Shown: piece after piece, positions 1 through 6,998 of the stretch | Layout: each line of letters opens with the position of its first letter | How positions within the stretch are numbered: position 1 is the stretch's first letter | Assembly (NCBI GenBank): GCA_002297505.1 | Contig: DBLQ01000027.1 | Span: 1 to 11,011 of the forward strand | Source of the DNA: Flavobacteriales bacterium UBA720 | Lineage (GTDB): Bacteria; Bacteroidota; Bacteroidia; Flavobacteriales; Weeksellaceae | Length of the DNA: 11,011 bases | Reading direction: 5' to 3' | The notes under the pieces: model-generated | The model's database searches: none | What the model saw: the letters and a program-made list of their open reading frames with translations, nothing else | Told to the model about the DNA's origin: nothing | Made by a program: the position numbers and the translations under genes

Positions 1-795
1 AAAGCAATGACCAAATATTTTCTGGAACTCGGAGCGAAAGTCGTTATCACTTCAAGAAACTTGGAAAAACTGCAGGGGACAGCAAAAGAACTGGAAGAAC
101 AAACTGGTGGAAAAGTGCTTTGTGTGGCTTGCGATGTCAGAAATTGGGAAGAAGTGGAAGCAATGAAAGAAGCGGCTTTAAAAGAATTCGGGAGAATCGA
201 TATTCTTTTAAACAACGCTGCCGGGAATTTCATTTCGCCAACCGAAAGATTAACACATTCGGCTTTTGATTCAATTTTAGATATAGTTTTGAAAGGAACC
301 AAGAACTGTACATTGTCTGTCGGTAAATATTGGATTGATAACAAAATTCCTGGAACGGTTCTTAATATCGTCACGACTTATGCCTGGACGGGCTCTGCTT
401 ATGTCGTTCCATCAGCTTGTGCAAAAGCAGGTGTGTTGGCAATGACCAGAAGCCTGGCGGTTGAATGGGCGAAATATGGCATCCGTTTCAATGCGATTGC
501 GCCGGGGCCATTTCCTACGAAAGGTGCTTGGGACAGATTACTTCCAGGAGATTTGCAGGAGAAATTTGATATGAGAAAAAAAGTACCTTTGAGAAGAGTA
601 GGAGAGCATCAGGAATTAGCCAACCTTGCGGCTTATCTGGTTTCTGATTATTCATCTTTTGTGAACGGCGAAGTGGTGACCATCGATGGTGGTGAATGGC
701 TGCAGGGCGCCGGCGAATTCAATATGCTGGAGGATGTGCCACAGGAAATGTGGGATATGCTGGAAATGATGATCAAGGCCAAAAAATCAAATTAA
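1..795 (+). CDS. 2,4-dienoyl-CoA reductase-like SDR (5'-truncated)
   Basis: The gene runs in from the left edge, so the first residues of the Rossmann motif are missing; the Met at position 7 is probably internal. In the visible 262 residues counted from that Met, NNAAG lies at 69-73. The active-site region has Y125, S136 and K140, spaced Y-x10-S-x3-K, and not the classical S-x12-Y-x3-K. This spacing, plus the VVPSACAKAGV and RFNAIAPGPFPTKGA stretches, is the signature of the DECR branch of short-chain dehydrogenases. That branch reduces 2,4-dienoyl-CoA with NADPH during unsaturated fatty-acid beta-oxidation. A cytoplasmic location is expected. The C-terminus continues about 32 residues past the usual DGGEW end, with an acidic, Met-rich tail. 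Family assignment is firm; the exact substrate is inferred. The gene is followed by a strong terminator. Confidence 0.86.
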   Translation, partial: KAMTKYFLELGAKVVITSRNLEKLQGTAKELEEQTGGKVLCVACDVRNWEEVEAMKEAALKEFGRIDILLNNAAGNFISPTERLTHSAFDSILDIVLKGTKNCTLSVGKYWIDNKIPGTVLNIVTTYAWTGSAYVVPSACAKAGVLAMTRSLAVEWAKYGIRFNAIAPGPFPTKGAWDRLLPGDLQEKFDMRKKVPLRRVGEHQELANLAAYLVSDYSSFVNGEVVTIDGGEWLQGAGEFNMLEDVPQEMWDMLEMMIKAKKSN

Positions 796-843
796 TCAAA
801 TTAGCAGGCTTGCTTTCACTCAATAGTAAGCTTCCTAACGACC

Positions 844-887
844 AAAACCAAGCTTGCTTTTACCCGAAAGCAAGCTTGGTTTTTTTT
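844..887 (+). terminator. Rho-independent terminator after the DECR-like gene
   Basis: A perfect 17-bp inverted repeat (844-860 with 867-883) encloses the 6-base loop TACCCG. The T-run begins inside the right arm and continues to 887. It sits 50 bases after the reductase stop and ahead of the peptidase gene, so it ends the first transcript. The reverse strand lacks a comparable T-tract, so it is probably one-directional. Confidence 0.9.
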
Positions 888-970
888 GTATGTTGATTTG
901 GCTGATTCCGAAATGTAACAAGTTTAGCTTTTTTTTGACTAATTTTATTTAACAATAAATCTTTCCATCA

Positions 971-2905
971 ATGAAATTCAAACTACCACAACTACTTTCG
1001 GCGGTTGCGATAATGGCTTTTGCTGGCCATTCGTACGCTCAGGAAGCGCCTAAGTATGATTACACAGAAGCTTTCAAACCGTTTTTCTATCCTCAGACCG
1101 GAACCGAAACCCGCTCTGCAAGCGGACAGCCGGGCCACAAATATTGGCAGAACTCTGCAGATTATCAGTTGAATGTCAGCCTGGATGAAGCTAAAAACGA
1201 AATCACAGGTTCTGCCGAAATCACGTATACCAACAACAGTCCGGACCAGTTGAGTTTCCTTTGGTTACAGCTGGACCAGAACCTTTTTGCCAAGGATTCC
1301 AGAGGAAACGCGGTTGTTCCTTTGTCGGGAAGTAGAAACGGTGCACACGGCGAAACCTTTGACGGTGGTTACAAAATCAAATCGGTGAAATATGATGGGA
1401 AAGATGTCAAATACACCGTCACCGATACCAGAATGCAGATTGACTTGCCAAGCGAACTGAAAGCGAACGGTGGCGTGGCGAAATTGAAAATCGAATATTC
1501 GTTCGTGTCTCCAAAATACGGCTCAGACAGGATGGGTGTGGAAGATACCAAGAACGGAAAAATCTTCACTTTGGCGCAATGGTACCCGAGAATGTGTGTG
1601 TATGACGACGTGATGGGATGGAACACTTTGCCGTATCTGGGCGCTTCCGAATTCTATCTGGAATATGGAACCTTATCAGCAAACATCACCGTTCCGGCGA
1701 ATCATTATGTGGTGGCTTCGGGTGAGTTGTTGAATGAGAGAGAAGTGTATTCCAAGGATGAAATCAGCCGTTGGAATGAAGCCAGAAAAAGTGATAAAAC
1801 AGTGATGATTCACTCTGAGGCTGAACTTGGAAAAGGCAATCAGTCAGGCACAAAAACCTGGAAATTCAAAATAGAAAAAGCAAGGGATTTTGCCTGGGCT
1901 TCTTCTAAAGCATTCATTATTGATGCGGCGAGAATCAATTTGCCGAGTGGTAAAAAATCTTTAGCAATCTCCGCATATCCTGCAGAAAGTGCTGGAGACA
2001 AAGCTTGGGGACGTTCTACTGAATACACAAAGGCGTCCATCGAACATTATTCCGGAAAATGGTTTGAGTATCCTTATCCGGCTGCCACCAATGTTGCAGG
2101 GAACGAAGGTGGAATGGAATATCCGGGCATTGTCTTCTGCCATATGAACTCTAAAGGAGAAGGCCTTTGGGGCGTGACCGACCACGAGTTTGGACACACC
2201 TGGTTCCCGATGATCGTTGGGTCAAACGAAAGACTTTTCGCGTGGATGGATGAGGGCTTCAATACGTTTATCAATGAAGGTTCTACCGAAGCTTTCAACA
2301 AAGGCGAATATTACCATAAGCAGGATATCGGCAAAATGGGACCTTTTGTTCAGAGCGATAATTTTGAGCAGGTGATGGTAGGACCCGACAATATGAAGGA
2401 AAGAAGTATTGGTGTTCTGGCATATTTCAAACCAGGATTAGGATTGGGGATTTTGAGGGAAACCATTCTTGGACCTGAGAAATTTGACAAAGCTTTCAGA
2501 ACCTATATCAACAGATGGGCGTTCAAACATCCGACGCCTTGGGACTTCTTTCACACGATGGAAAATGTGTCCGGCGAAGAGCTGAACTACTTCTGGAGAG
2601 GATGGTTTATGAACAAATGGAAAGTAGACCAAGCCGTGAAAAATGTAAAACCTGTGAACGGCGATTTCAAAAATGGCGCGCAGATTACCGTTGAAAACAT
2701 CGGACAATTGCCAATGCCAACCACGGTTCTTGTAACTTTCAAGGACGGAACGACCCAAACGGTGAAATTACCGGTGGAGGTTTGGAAACGCAATACCGAA
2801 TGGACTTTCCAATTAGATTCAACCAAAGAGGTTACGAAGGTTCAACTGGACCCAACCTCTTCTGTTCCGGACATCAATCCTAAAAATAATGCTTGGCCGA
2901 ATTAG
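971..2905 (+). CDS. Secreted M1-family (gluzincin) metallopeptidase
   Basis: This 644-residue protein has a signal peptide of about 23 residues, with predicted cleavage SYA|QE, so it should act in the periplasm or outside the cell. The N-terminal beta-rich M1 domain spans roughly 60-250. The catalytic part carries the exopeptidase motif GGMEYPG at 380-386, the zinc motif HEFGH at 405-409 and the third zinc ligand E428, 18 residues after the motif. The likely transition-state tyrosine is Y485 in AYFKPG. The order and spacing match M1 aminopeptidases, which remove N-terminal residues from peptides. About 100 C-terminal residues form a probable beta domain. No T9SS tail is evident. The ATG start is supported by the signal peptide directly after it. 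It is probably monocistronic, with a terminator on each side. Preferred substrate cannot be read from sequence. Confidence 0.93.
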   Translation: MKFKLPQLLSAVAIMAFAGHSYAQEAPKYDYTEAFKPFFYPQTGTETRSASGQPGHKYWQNSADYQLNVSLDEAKNEITGSAEITYTNNSPDQLSFLWLQLDQNLFAKDSRGNAVVPLSGSRNGAHGETFDGGYKIKSVKYDGKDVKYTVTDTRMQIDLPSELKANGGVAKLKIEYSFVSPKYGSDRMGVEDTKNGKIFTLAQWYPRMCVYDDVMGWNTLPYLGASEFYLEYGTLSANITVPANHYVVASGELLNEREVYSKDEISRWNEARKSDKTVMIHSEAELGKGNQSGTKTWKFKIEKARDFAWASSKAFIIDAARINLPSGKKSLAISAYPAESAGDKAWGRSTEYTKASIEHYSGKWFEYPYPAATNVAGNEGGMEYPGIVFCHMNSKGEGLWGVTDHEFGHTWFPMIVGSNERLFAWMDEGFNTFINEGSTEAFNKGEYYHKQDIGKMGPFVQSDNFEQVMVGPDNMKERSIGVLAYFKPGLGLGILRETILGPEKFDKAFRTYINRWAFKHPTPWDFFHTMENVSGEELNYFWRGWFMNKWKVDQAVKNVKPVNGDFKNGAQITVENIGQLPMPTTVLVTFKDGTTQTVKLPVEVWKRNTEWTFQLDSTKEVTKVQLDPTSSVPDINPKNNAWPN

Positions 2906-2940
2906 ACGGTAAGATGACAGACGGATATAGTATAGACAAA

Positions 2941-2975
2941 AAAGGCGTTCCCACTGGAACGCCTTTCTATTTTTA
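2941..2975. terminator. Bidirectional terminator between the M1 peptidase and ribB
   Basis: AAAGGCGTTCC (2941-2951) pairs perfectly with GGAACGCCTTT (2956-2966) around a 4-base loop. On the plus strand a T-rich stretch (2967-2975) follows. On the minus strand the stem runs into six T's (2943-2938). It lies between two convergent genes, so it can stop both transcripts. Confidence 0.85.
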
Positions 2976-2993
2976 TTATTAATTCGGATCGAA

Positions 2994-3050
2994 ATCTATC
3001 ATCCATCATCTATCTTTCTATCATCTATCTGTCTATTATCTATCCGTCTC
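2994..3050. repeat. Degenerate TCTATC-type pyrimidine-rich repeat tract
   Basis: The stretch is built from imperfect copies of ATCTATC, ATCCATC and GTCTATT units in head-to-tail order and is almost free of G on the plus strand. It fills the space between the shared terminator and the ribB stop codon. One part, 3031-3049, is a 16/19 inverted match to 2919-2937 on the other side of the terminator. No function is apparent. Confidence 0.6.
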
Positions 3051-3062
3051 TCCTCTCAAACT

Positions 3063-4187
3063 CTATAAAGCCACCATCTCAGTCACTTCCACATCGTAAC
3101 CGGAAAGAATCGGTTTGATATTCGGATTCTGGGTGATCACTTTAAATTTATTGATTCCCAGGTCTTTCAAGATCTGAGTCCCGATGCCATAATCGCGGAA
3201 GTTGGGTGCAATTGTTGGCTGTTCGCTGGTTCCGTCCTGGTAATTCAGGAAATGTTTGATCCGGCTCAGTGTGTTTTCTTTGTTAGAAACATTGTTGATG
3301 AAAACCACTGCACCTTTCCCTTCTCTGTTGATAAGGTCGGTCACCTGCTGCATCAGCGGATGTTCCCCGTTCGACAGTCTGCTGAATACATCAAAATAAG
3401 TTCCTGAAGATTGCACTCTCACAAGCACTGCTTCATCCGCAGACCAGTTTCCTTTTGTCAGAGCATAATGGATTTGCTCCGTCGGCTTTTCCTCAAAAAC
3501 ATAAAACTTAAAATCTCCAAAATGCGTTTTGATATCGCGCTCTTCGATTCTTTCTACCAGATCGCCTTGTCTCATTATTCTGTAATGGATCAGATCCTCG
3601 ATCGAGATTACCTTTAAGTCGTGTTTCTTCCCGAATTCCAATAGCTGAGGTAATCTCGCCATACTGCCGTCTTCGTTCAGGATTTCGCAGATCACGCCGC
3701 CTTCTTTCAGTCCTGCCAGTCTGGTCAGGTCCACCGCTGCCTCTGTGTGGCCAGCTCTTTTCAAAACGCCGCCTTCTTTGGCCCGCAATGGGAAGATATG
3801 CCCCGGACGCATCAGGTCGCCAGGTTTGGTGTTGGGATCCATAATGGCCTGAATGGTTTTCGCACGGTCGCTGGCAGAGATGCCGGTTGTGGCACCATTG
3901 CCGAGAAGATCTACGGAAATGGTAAAAGCGGTTTCCTTTGGATCTGTGGAGTTCGCCACCATAGAATGCAGTTCCAGCTCGTCGCACCGGGTCTCCGTTA
4001 TTGGCATGCAGATCAAACCTCTGGCATAGGTCGCCATAAAATTTACGGTCTCCGCTGTGGTGAGTTCTGCAGCAGCAATCAGGTCGCCCTCGTTCTCGCG
4101 GTCTTCATCATCGACTACGATGACCATTTTTCCGTTTTTGATGTCTTCCAGTGCTTCTTCTATCGTGTTGAGTTGGAGTGTATCCAT
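3063..4187 (-). CDS. ribB: 3,4-dihydroxy-2-butanone-4-phosphate synthase with degenerate GTP cyclohydrolase II domain
   Basis: This RibBA-shaped protein has 374 residues from the ATG at 4187. A longer reading from a TTG at 4208 would start inside the -7 promoter element and is rejected. The N-terminal half has the acidic loop DDEDRENEGD (26-35), GISASDR (103-109), RPGHIFPLRAKEGG (127-140) and the GHTEAAVDL segment (146-154). It should convert ribulose 5-phosphate to 3,4-dihydroxy-2-butanone 4-phosphate plus formate in riboflavin synthesis. The C-terminal half (about 215-374) keeps the cyclohydrolase fold marks RDYGIG (331-336) and TQNP (352-355). The region that should hold ECLTGD and RCDCG reads SSGTYFD and RLSNGEH, so all three zinc cysteines are gone. 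RQEGRGIGL is replaced by an unrelated NNVSNKENTL stretch. GTP cyclohydrolase II activity is therefore not expected. The frame is intact, so this is not a sequencing error. No FMN riboswitch is seen upstream. Confidence 0.92.
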   Translation of the reverse strand: MDTLQLNTIEEALEDIKNGKMVIVVDDEDRENEGDLIAAAELTTAETVNFMATYARGLICMPITETRCDELELHSMVANSTDPKETAFTISVDLLGNGATTGISASDRAKTIQAIMDPNTKPGDLMRPGHIFPLRAKEGGVLKRAGHTEAAVDLTRLAGLKEGGVICEILNEDGSMARLPQLLEFGKKHDLKVISIEDLIHYRIMRQGDLVERIEERDIKTHFGDFKFYVFEEKPTEQIHYALTKGNWSADEAVLVRVQSSGTYFDVFSRLSNGEHPLMQQVTDLINREGKGAVVFINNVSNKENTLSRIKHFLNYQDGTSEQPTIAPNFRDYGIGTQILKDLGINKFKVITQNPNIKPILSGYDVEVTEMVAL

Positions 4188-4205
4188 TGTTTTAGAAAAT
4201 TTCTG

Positions 4206-4213
4206 CAAAGATA
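4206..4213 (-). promoter_or_regulatory. -7 promoter element of ribB
   Basis: Read on the minus strand, 4213-4206 is TATCTTTG, an exact match to the Bacteroidota -7 consensus TAnnTTTG. It lies 18 bases before the ribB ATG, giving a very short leader. The -33 region (around 4233) is T-rich but has no clear TTTG. Confidence 0.65.
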
Positions 4214-4429
4214 CTTATTAGAACCTAAATAAAGGTGCTGATGACCAATTAAATATCCCGCAGAGCATTCAGCTAAAATGGAGCTTAATCTAGCCCATGA
4301 TAACACTTCAATTGCATCAATTTTCATAACAATTCCTTATCAGATCAAAAAATGAATAGCGCAAAAAGCTGGAAATCAGGCTTGAGAAATGTTAAAATTC
4401 AAGTTTTTTTCACAAAGTGCGATATTAAA

Positions 4430-4459
4430 TTTGACATTCAAAAAAAAACCTTAAATTTG
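4430..4459 (+). promoter_or_regulatory. Promoter of tRNA-Cys
   Basis: TTTG at 4430-4433 and TAAATTTG at 4452-4459 match the Bacteroidota -33 (TTTG) and -7 (TAnnTTTG) elements, 18 bases apart. The -7 element ends 13 bases before the mature tRNA 5' end. This is the cleanest promoter in the window. Confidence 0.8.
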
Positions 4460-4472
4460 CAGACCAAGAAAC

Positions 4473-4543
4473 GGTGCTTTGGCCGAGCGGCTAGGCAGTG
4501 GTCTGCAACACCACGTACAGCGGTTCGAATCCGCTAGGCACCT
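4473..4543 (+). tRNA. tRNA-Cys (GCA)
   Basis: A full cloverleaf can be folded by hand. The acceptor is 4473-4479 with 4536-4542 (one G-T pair), and the D stem is GCC/GGC. The anticodon stem GTGGT/ACCAC holds the loop CTGCAAC, with anticodon GCA at 4505-4507. The variable loop is GTAC, and the T stem AGCGG/CCGCT holds the loop TTCGAAT. The discriminator base is T at 4543, the identity base expected for tRNA-Cys. CCA is not encoded. It has its own promoter and terminator, so it is transcribed alone. Confidence 0.97.
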
Positions 4544-4551
4544 CACTTTAG

Positions 4552-4594
4552 CCCTAAGTTGTTTAGCACAAGCATCTTAGGGTTTTATTTTTTT
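4552..4594 (+). terminator. Rho-independent terminator of tRNA-Cys
   Basis: CCCTAAG (4552-4558) pairs with CTTAGGG (4576-4582). An inner TTGT/ACAA helix (4559-4562 with 4568-4571) extends the stem, with a small bulge on the right side. The T-rich run 4583-4594 follows. It starts 9 bases after the tRNA. Confidence 0.85.
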
Positions 4595-4751
4595 AGTACC
4601 TCAGCTGTCTCCATAATTTTGTTAAACACTTTTCCAAACTTTAGAAATAATGTAAATAACTTTTACGGTATATTCAGTATTTATACGTAATCGTTGTATT
4701 ATTTTGGTATCGTAATTGTAATTGTTGAATTATTCACCAAAATATCATGTT

Positions 4752-5603
4752 ATGAAAAAGTTATTTACATTCTTGGGGATTATCTCCTCAGCAGCATTCA
4801 TTAATGCACAGATTGTGATCAATGAGATCTACACAGGTGGCGGTTTATTGGGAGCAGTGCTTGCCAATGATTTTATCGAATTAAAGAATATCGGCAGTGC
4901 CAGTGCATCGCTCAACGGCGCTACAATGCAGTATGGCCCTGCCAACGGACAGTTTACACAATACCATGCCTTGCCTAATGTTACGCTCGCGCCGGGACAG
5001 ACCTTCCTCATCCAGCAGGCATCGGACGGTCTAGGTGGTATCAACCTTATTAACCCGAATCTCATCGTAGATGTGGTGCTCAATCTGGATGGTTCCGGCC
5101 CGGTGGTGGGTCTTGGTGTCCAGCTGGGATTGACGTCCGGGAAAGTGGCGCTCGCAACCAACAATACCAGGGTTACAGGGCCTACAGCAGCCAACGTCAT
5201 TGACTTCGTGGGTTATGGTCTGGCCGATCAGTACGAAGGTGGTGGTGCAGCTCCATCGCCCACTATTCTTAATTCTATCACCAGGATCAGTGGCGATACC
5301 AACCATAATGGTGTAGACTTTACAGCGGCAATTCCGACGCCGCAAGCTGGTACTAACCTGGCGGTGAGCGATGTTGCAGCTACAAGAAATTCGTTAGTTG
5401 TTAATACGCTCGTTACCGGAAATGAGATCCAATTCCGCCACACTGTGAGTGATCTCCAGATCTTATCCATGTCCGGACAGTTACTGAAATCGACAGAGGT
5501 AAAAGCTGATTCTAAGCTAAACATCAACCTCCCGAAAGGGAATTATATCGTAACCGGTATGGTAAACGGTAAACGGATGTCGGAAAGGATATTGGTTCAA
5601 TAA
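4752..5603 (+). CDS. Secreted lamin-tail-domain protein with T9SS C-terminal sorting domain
   Basis: The ATG at 4752 opens a signal peptide (MKKLFTFLGIISSAAFINA|Q), which fixes the start; an in-frame TTG 30 bases upstream is rejected. The protein has 283 residues. Residues about 21-200 form one lamin-tail domain. Visible marks are VINEIY (22-27), a FIELKN strand (41-46), LAPGQTFLI (79-87), VIDFVGYG (149-156) and the closing SITRISGD...DFTAAIPTPQAGTN (175-202) typical of bacterial members. Residues about 212-283 resemble the T9SS type A sorting domain: LQILSMSGQLLKS, LPKGNYIVTG and a basic NGKRMSERILVQ end. The usual YPNP opening is absent. The protein should be exported by Sec and then placed on the surface or released by T9SS. 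No enzymatic domain is present, so an adhesion or structural role is possible but unproven. Confidence 0.85.
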   Translation: MKKLFTFLGIISSAAFINAQIVINEIYTGGGLLGAVLANDFIELKNIGSASASLNGATMQYGPANGQFTQYHALPNVTLAPGQTFLIQQASDGLGGINLINPNLIVDVVLNLDGSGPVVGLGVQLGLTSGKVALATNNTRVTGPTAANVIDFVGYGLADQYEGGGAAPSPTILNSITRISGDTNHNGVDFTAAIPTPQAGTNLAVSDVAATRNSLVVNTLVTGNEIQFRHTVSDLQILSMSGQLLKSTEVKADSKLNINLPKGNYIVTGMVNGKRMSERILVQ

Positions 5604-5626
5604 CCATTCGAGAATCTCAAAAGTAA

Positions 5627-5656
5627 GGAGCTGCCAGTATTGACAGCTCCCCTTTT
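5627..5656 (+). terminator. Terminator after the lamin-tail gene
   Basis: GGAGCTG (5627-5633) pairs with CAGCTCC (5644-5650). The inner CA/TG pairs are separated from the main stem by one mismatch. CCTTTT follows. The T-tract is short but the position, 24 bases after the stop, fits. Confidence 0.7.
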
Positions 5657-5660
5657 GTGT

Positions 5661-5695
5661 AAAAAAACAGGAAGACCGGCTAATCACTCCTGTTT
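5661..5695 (-). terminator. Terminator of the membrane-tailed SDR gene
   Basis: On the minus strand AAACAGGA (5695-5688) pairs with TCCTGTTT (5672-5665) around a 15-base loop. It is followed by further T's to 5661. It lies 38 bases beyond the SDR stop and faces the terminator of the convergent lamin-tail gene. Confidence 0.72.
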
Positions 5696-5732
5696 ATTAT
5701 AGTATGTTTTTTCGCAGCAGCAAACTGCCAAA

Positions 5733-6713
5733 TTATTTTCTCGATCTTGTGAAAACGTAAAGTGCAGCGGTGGCAAGAGCACCGGCCAGCATAATCTTGG
5801 TTTTTTTGGATGGAACAGGCAGAATGGTTTCGCCGTAAATTTTCATCGGATATTTAGAAGGCGTCAGAATGTTGCCATCGGTGTCTGTGGTTCTGTCATT
5901 ATTCATCATCAACCTTAATCCTGCGGAAGTGGTGTTGATGACGGCTTTCGGGAACAGGCTGTAAGCAGTTTTCATCAGGATAGAAGACCAGTCTGTAAAC
6001 TTGCTCTTTCTCGGCCGCTTGGCCATATCCACCATCGCTTCGGCCAGTTTTCTGGGATCGGCAGCAGTGGGCGGCACTTTAAAATCCAGTCCGGAATACT
6101 TCGCCGAGTGCATATTCCCGGTAGAACGTTGGATGCTGGGATACAGTGCTACCACGTGGATGTTCGGCTCGTCGGACACCTCGCCCTGCAGGCATTCTAC
6201 CATACCGCGGATGCCGTATTTGGATGCCGAATAGGCAGCGCCATACGGAGCAGGCATCCATCCGCCGATGGATATATTGTTGATGAGCACACCATGACCT
6301 TGTCGTTTAAAAATGGGCAGCACCGCACGCGCGCCATTCATATAGCCCAGAAGGTTGGTCTTGATTACCTGATCCATGACCTCAATCGGGGTTTCCTCGA
6401 ATCTTCCGGTAGCCATCACTCCGGCATTATTGACCCAGAAATCGATGCTGCCGGTGGTTTCCAATGCCTTCTCTGCAAGAAGCTCTACTTCTTTATATTC
6501 TGAAACATTCGTAGGAACTGCGATGGCAGATGCGCCGAGGCTGTTGCACAGTGCCACCGTTTCTTCCAGTGCTTCCCTGCCACGTGCTGCCAGAATGAGA
6601 TAGCAGCCTTCCTTAGCAAAAGCTTCCGCCGCGGCCCGGCCCACACCGCTGGATGCACCGGTGATAACGACGGTTTTATGTCTGATGGATAAAAGGTCTT
6701 CTGTATTTTTCAT
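5733..6713 (-). CDS. SDR-family oxidoreductase with C-terminal membrane segment
   Basis: Starting at the ATG at 6713 the protein has 326 residues, with the cofactor motif at the expected depth. An open frame continues upstream to 6842 but its codons show no family resemblance. The classical SDR core is complete: TGASSGVGR at 18-26 (NAD(P) binding), NNAG at 95-98, S148, and YSASK at 161-165 giving the Ser-Tyr-Lys triad. SDR cores are usually about 250 residues; this one carries about 75 more. The tail includes a KYPMKIYGETILPVPSKK linker and a hydrophobic stretch (about 306-321) ending in TRSRK. The enzyme is probably anchored in the inner membrane with its catalytic domain in the cytoplasm. 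The substrate is unknown; a lipid or other hydrophobic alcohol or ketone would suit the anchor, which is an inference. It stands alone, convergent with the lamin-tail gene. Confidence 0.88.
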   Translation of the reverse strand: MKNTEDLLSIRHKTVVITGASSGVGRAAAEAFAKEGCYLILAARGREALEETVALCNSLGASAIAVPTNVSEYKEVELLAEKALETTGSIDFWVNNAGVMATGRFEETPIEVMDQVIKTNLLGYMNGARAVLPIFKRQGHGVLINNISIGGWMPAPYGAAYSASKYGIRGMVECLQGEVSDEPNIHVVALYPSIQRSTGNMHSAKYSGLDFKVPPTAADPRKLAEAMVDMAKRPRKSKFTDWSSILMKTAYSLFPKAVINTTSAGLRLMMNNDRTTDTDGNILTPSKYPMKIYGETILPVPSKKTKIMLAGALATAALYVFTRSRK

Positions 6714-6738
6714 GAGATTAAATTTTGTGTACCGACTG

Positions 6739-6770
6739 ATGTTCAAAGAACATACCAGCTGGGGATGTTC
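6739..6770. promoter_or_regulatory. Candidate operator: three ATGTTC half-sites
   Basis: ATGTTC (6739-6744), AAA, then GAACAT (6748-6753) form a perfect 15-base dyad. A third half-site ATGTTC at 6765-6770 makes a second, wider dyad with 6748-6753. That wider dyad is centred on the palindrome CCAGCTGG (6755-6762). The cluster lies 26 bases upstream of the SDR start and overlaps its candidate promoter, as expected for a repressor site. The cognate regulator is not identifiable here. Confidence 0.5.
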
Positions 6771-6773
6771 CAA
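6744..6773 (-). promoter_or_regulatory. Candidate promoter of the membrane-tailed SDR
   Basis: On the minus strand TTG (6773-6771) is followed after 19 bases by GTTCTTTG (6751-6744). This keeps the TTTG half of the Bacteroidota -7 element but not the TA. Spacing is right and sequence is only partly right. It coincides with the dyad repeats. Confidence 0.35.
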
Positions 6774-6842
6774 TTTCATTATTGTCAATATAATTTCAAA
6801 AAATTTAAATGATTGAAAATAAGACGATGACGGACATAGCAT

Positions 6843-6868
6843 ATAGGAAGCTTATAGGAAGCTTATAG
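6843..6868. repeat. Short tandem repeat, ATAGGAAGCTT
   Basis: An 11-base unit occurs twice in perfect tandem (6843-6853 and 6854-6864), followed by the first four bases of a third copy. It lies in the divergent spacer between the SDR and the small plus-strand gene. No function is evident. Confidence 0.7.
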
Positions 6869-6998
6869 CGATAGCCCATTTTCAGAAAAATCAAGTTGAC
6901 AATAATAAATTCAATTAATTATCGACTTTATATCATCTTGGCAAAGCTTTTGTTTATAGGAACGGACACTGAATTAATAATCACTAATATTTTACGAA

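Noticed and set aside
696..896. 66-codon reading frame overlapping the end of the DECR-like gene
   Set aside because: It lies in another frame of a conserved coding region and its end runs through the terminator hairpin.
2994..3050. CRISPR-like array in the TCTATC tract
   Set aside because: Units are 4-8 bases, imperfect and without spacers; no cas gene is present.
3063..4187. Frameshift or pseudogene explanation for the degraded cyclohydrolase half
   Set aside because: The frame is open to the normal C-terminus and keeps RDYGIG, so the change is by substitution and not by a broken frame.
4188..4208. N-terminal extension of ribB from a TTG codon at 4208
   Set aside because: The TTG overlaps the exact -7 element TATCTTTG, and the ATG at 4187 fits the family N-terminus.
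3508..4232. Long alternative frames on both strands across ribB
   Set aside because: They are composition shadows of ribB, rich in Arg or His with no domain motifs, while the ribB frame has strong family motifs.
4188..4472. Possible FMN riboswitch or small gene between ribB and tRNA-Cys
   Set aside because: No conserved FMN-element blocks are seen and the ribB leader is about 15 bases. Apart from the two promoters the 285 bases show nothing I can support.
4722..4751. Upstream TTG start for the lamin-tail gene
   Set aside because: It would place ten extra residues ahead of a textbook signal peptide beginning at 4752.
6714..6842. 43-residue N-terminal extension of the membrane-tailed SDR
   Set aside because: It would place the cofactor motif too deep, and it runs through the candidate promoter and dyad region.
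6942..6952. CAAAGCTTTTG palindrome upstream of the small phage-type gene as an operator
   Set aside because: It is only a short restriction-site-like palindrome in AT-rich DNA with no second copy or good promoter beside it.
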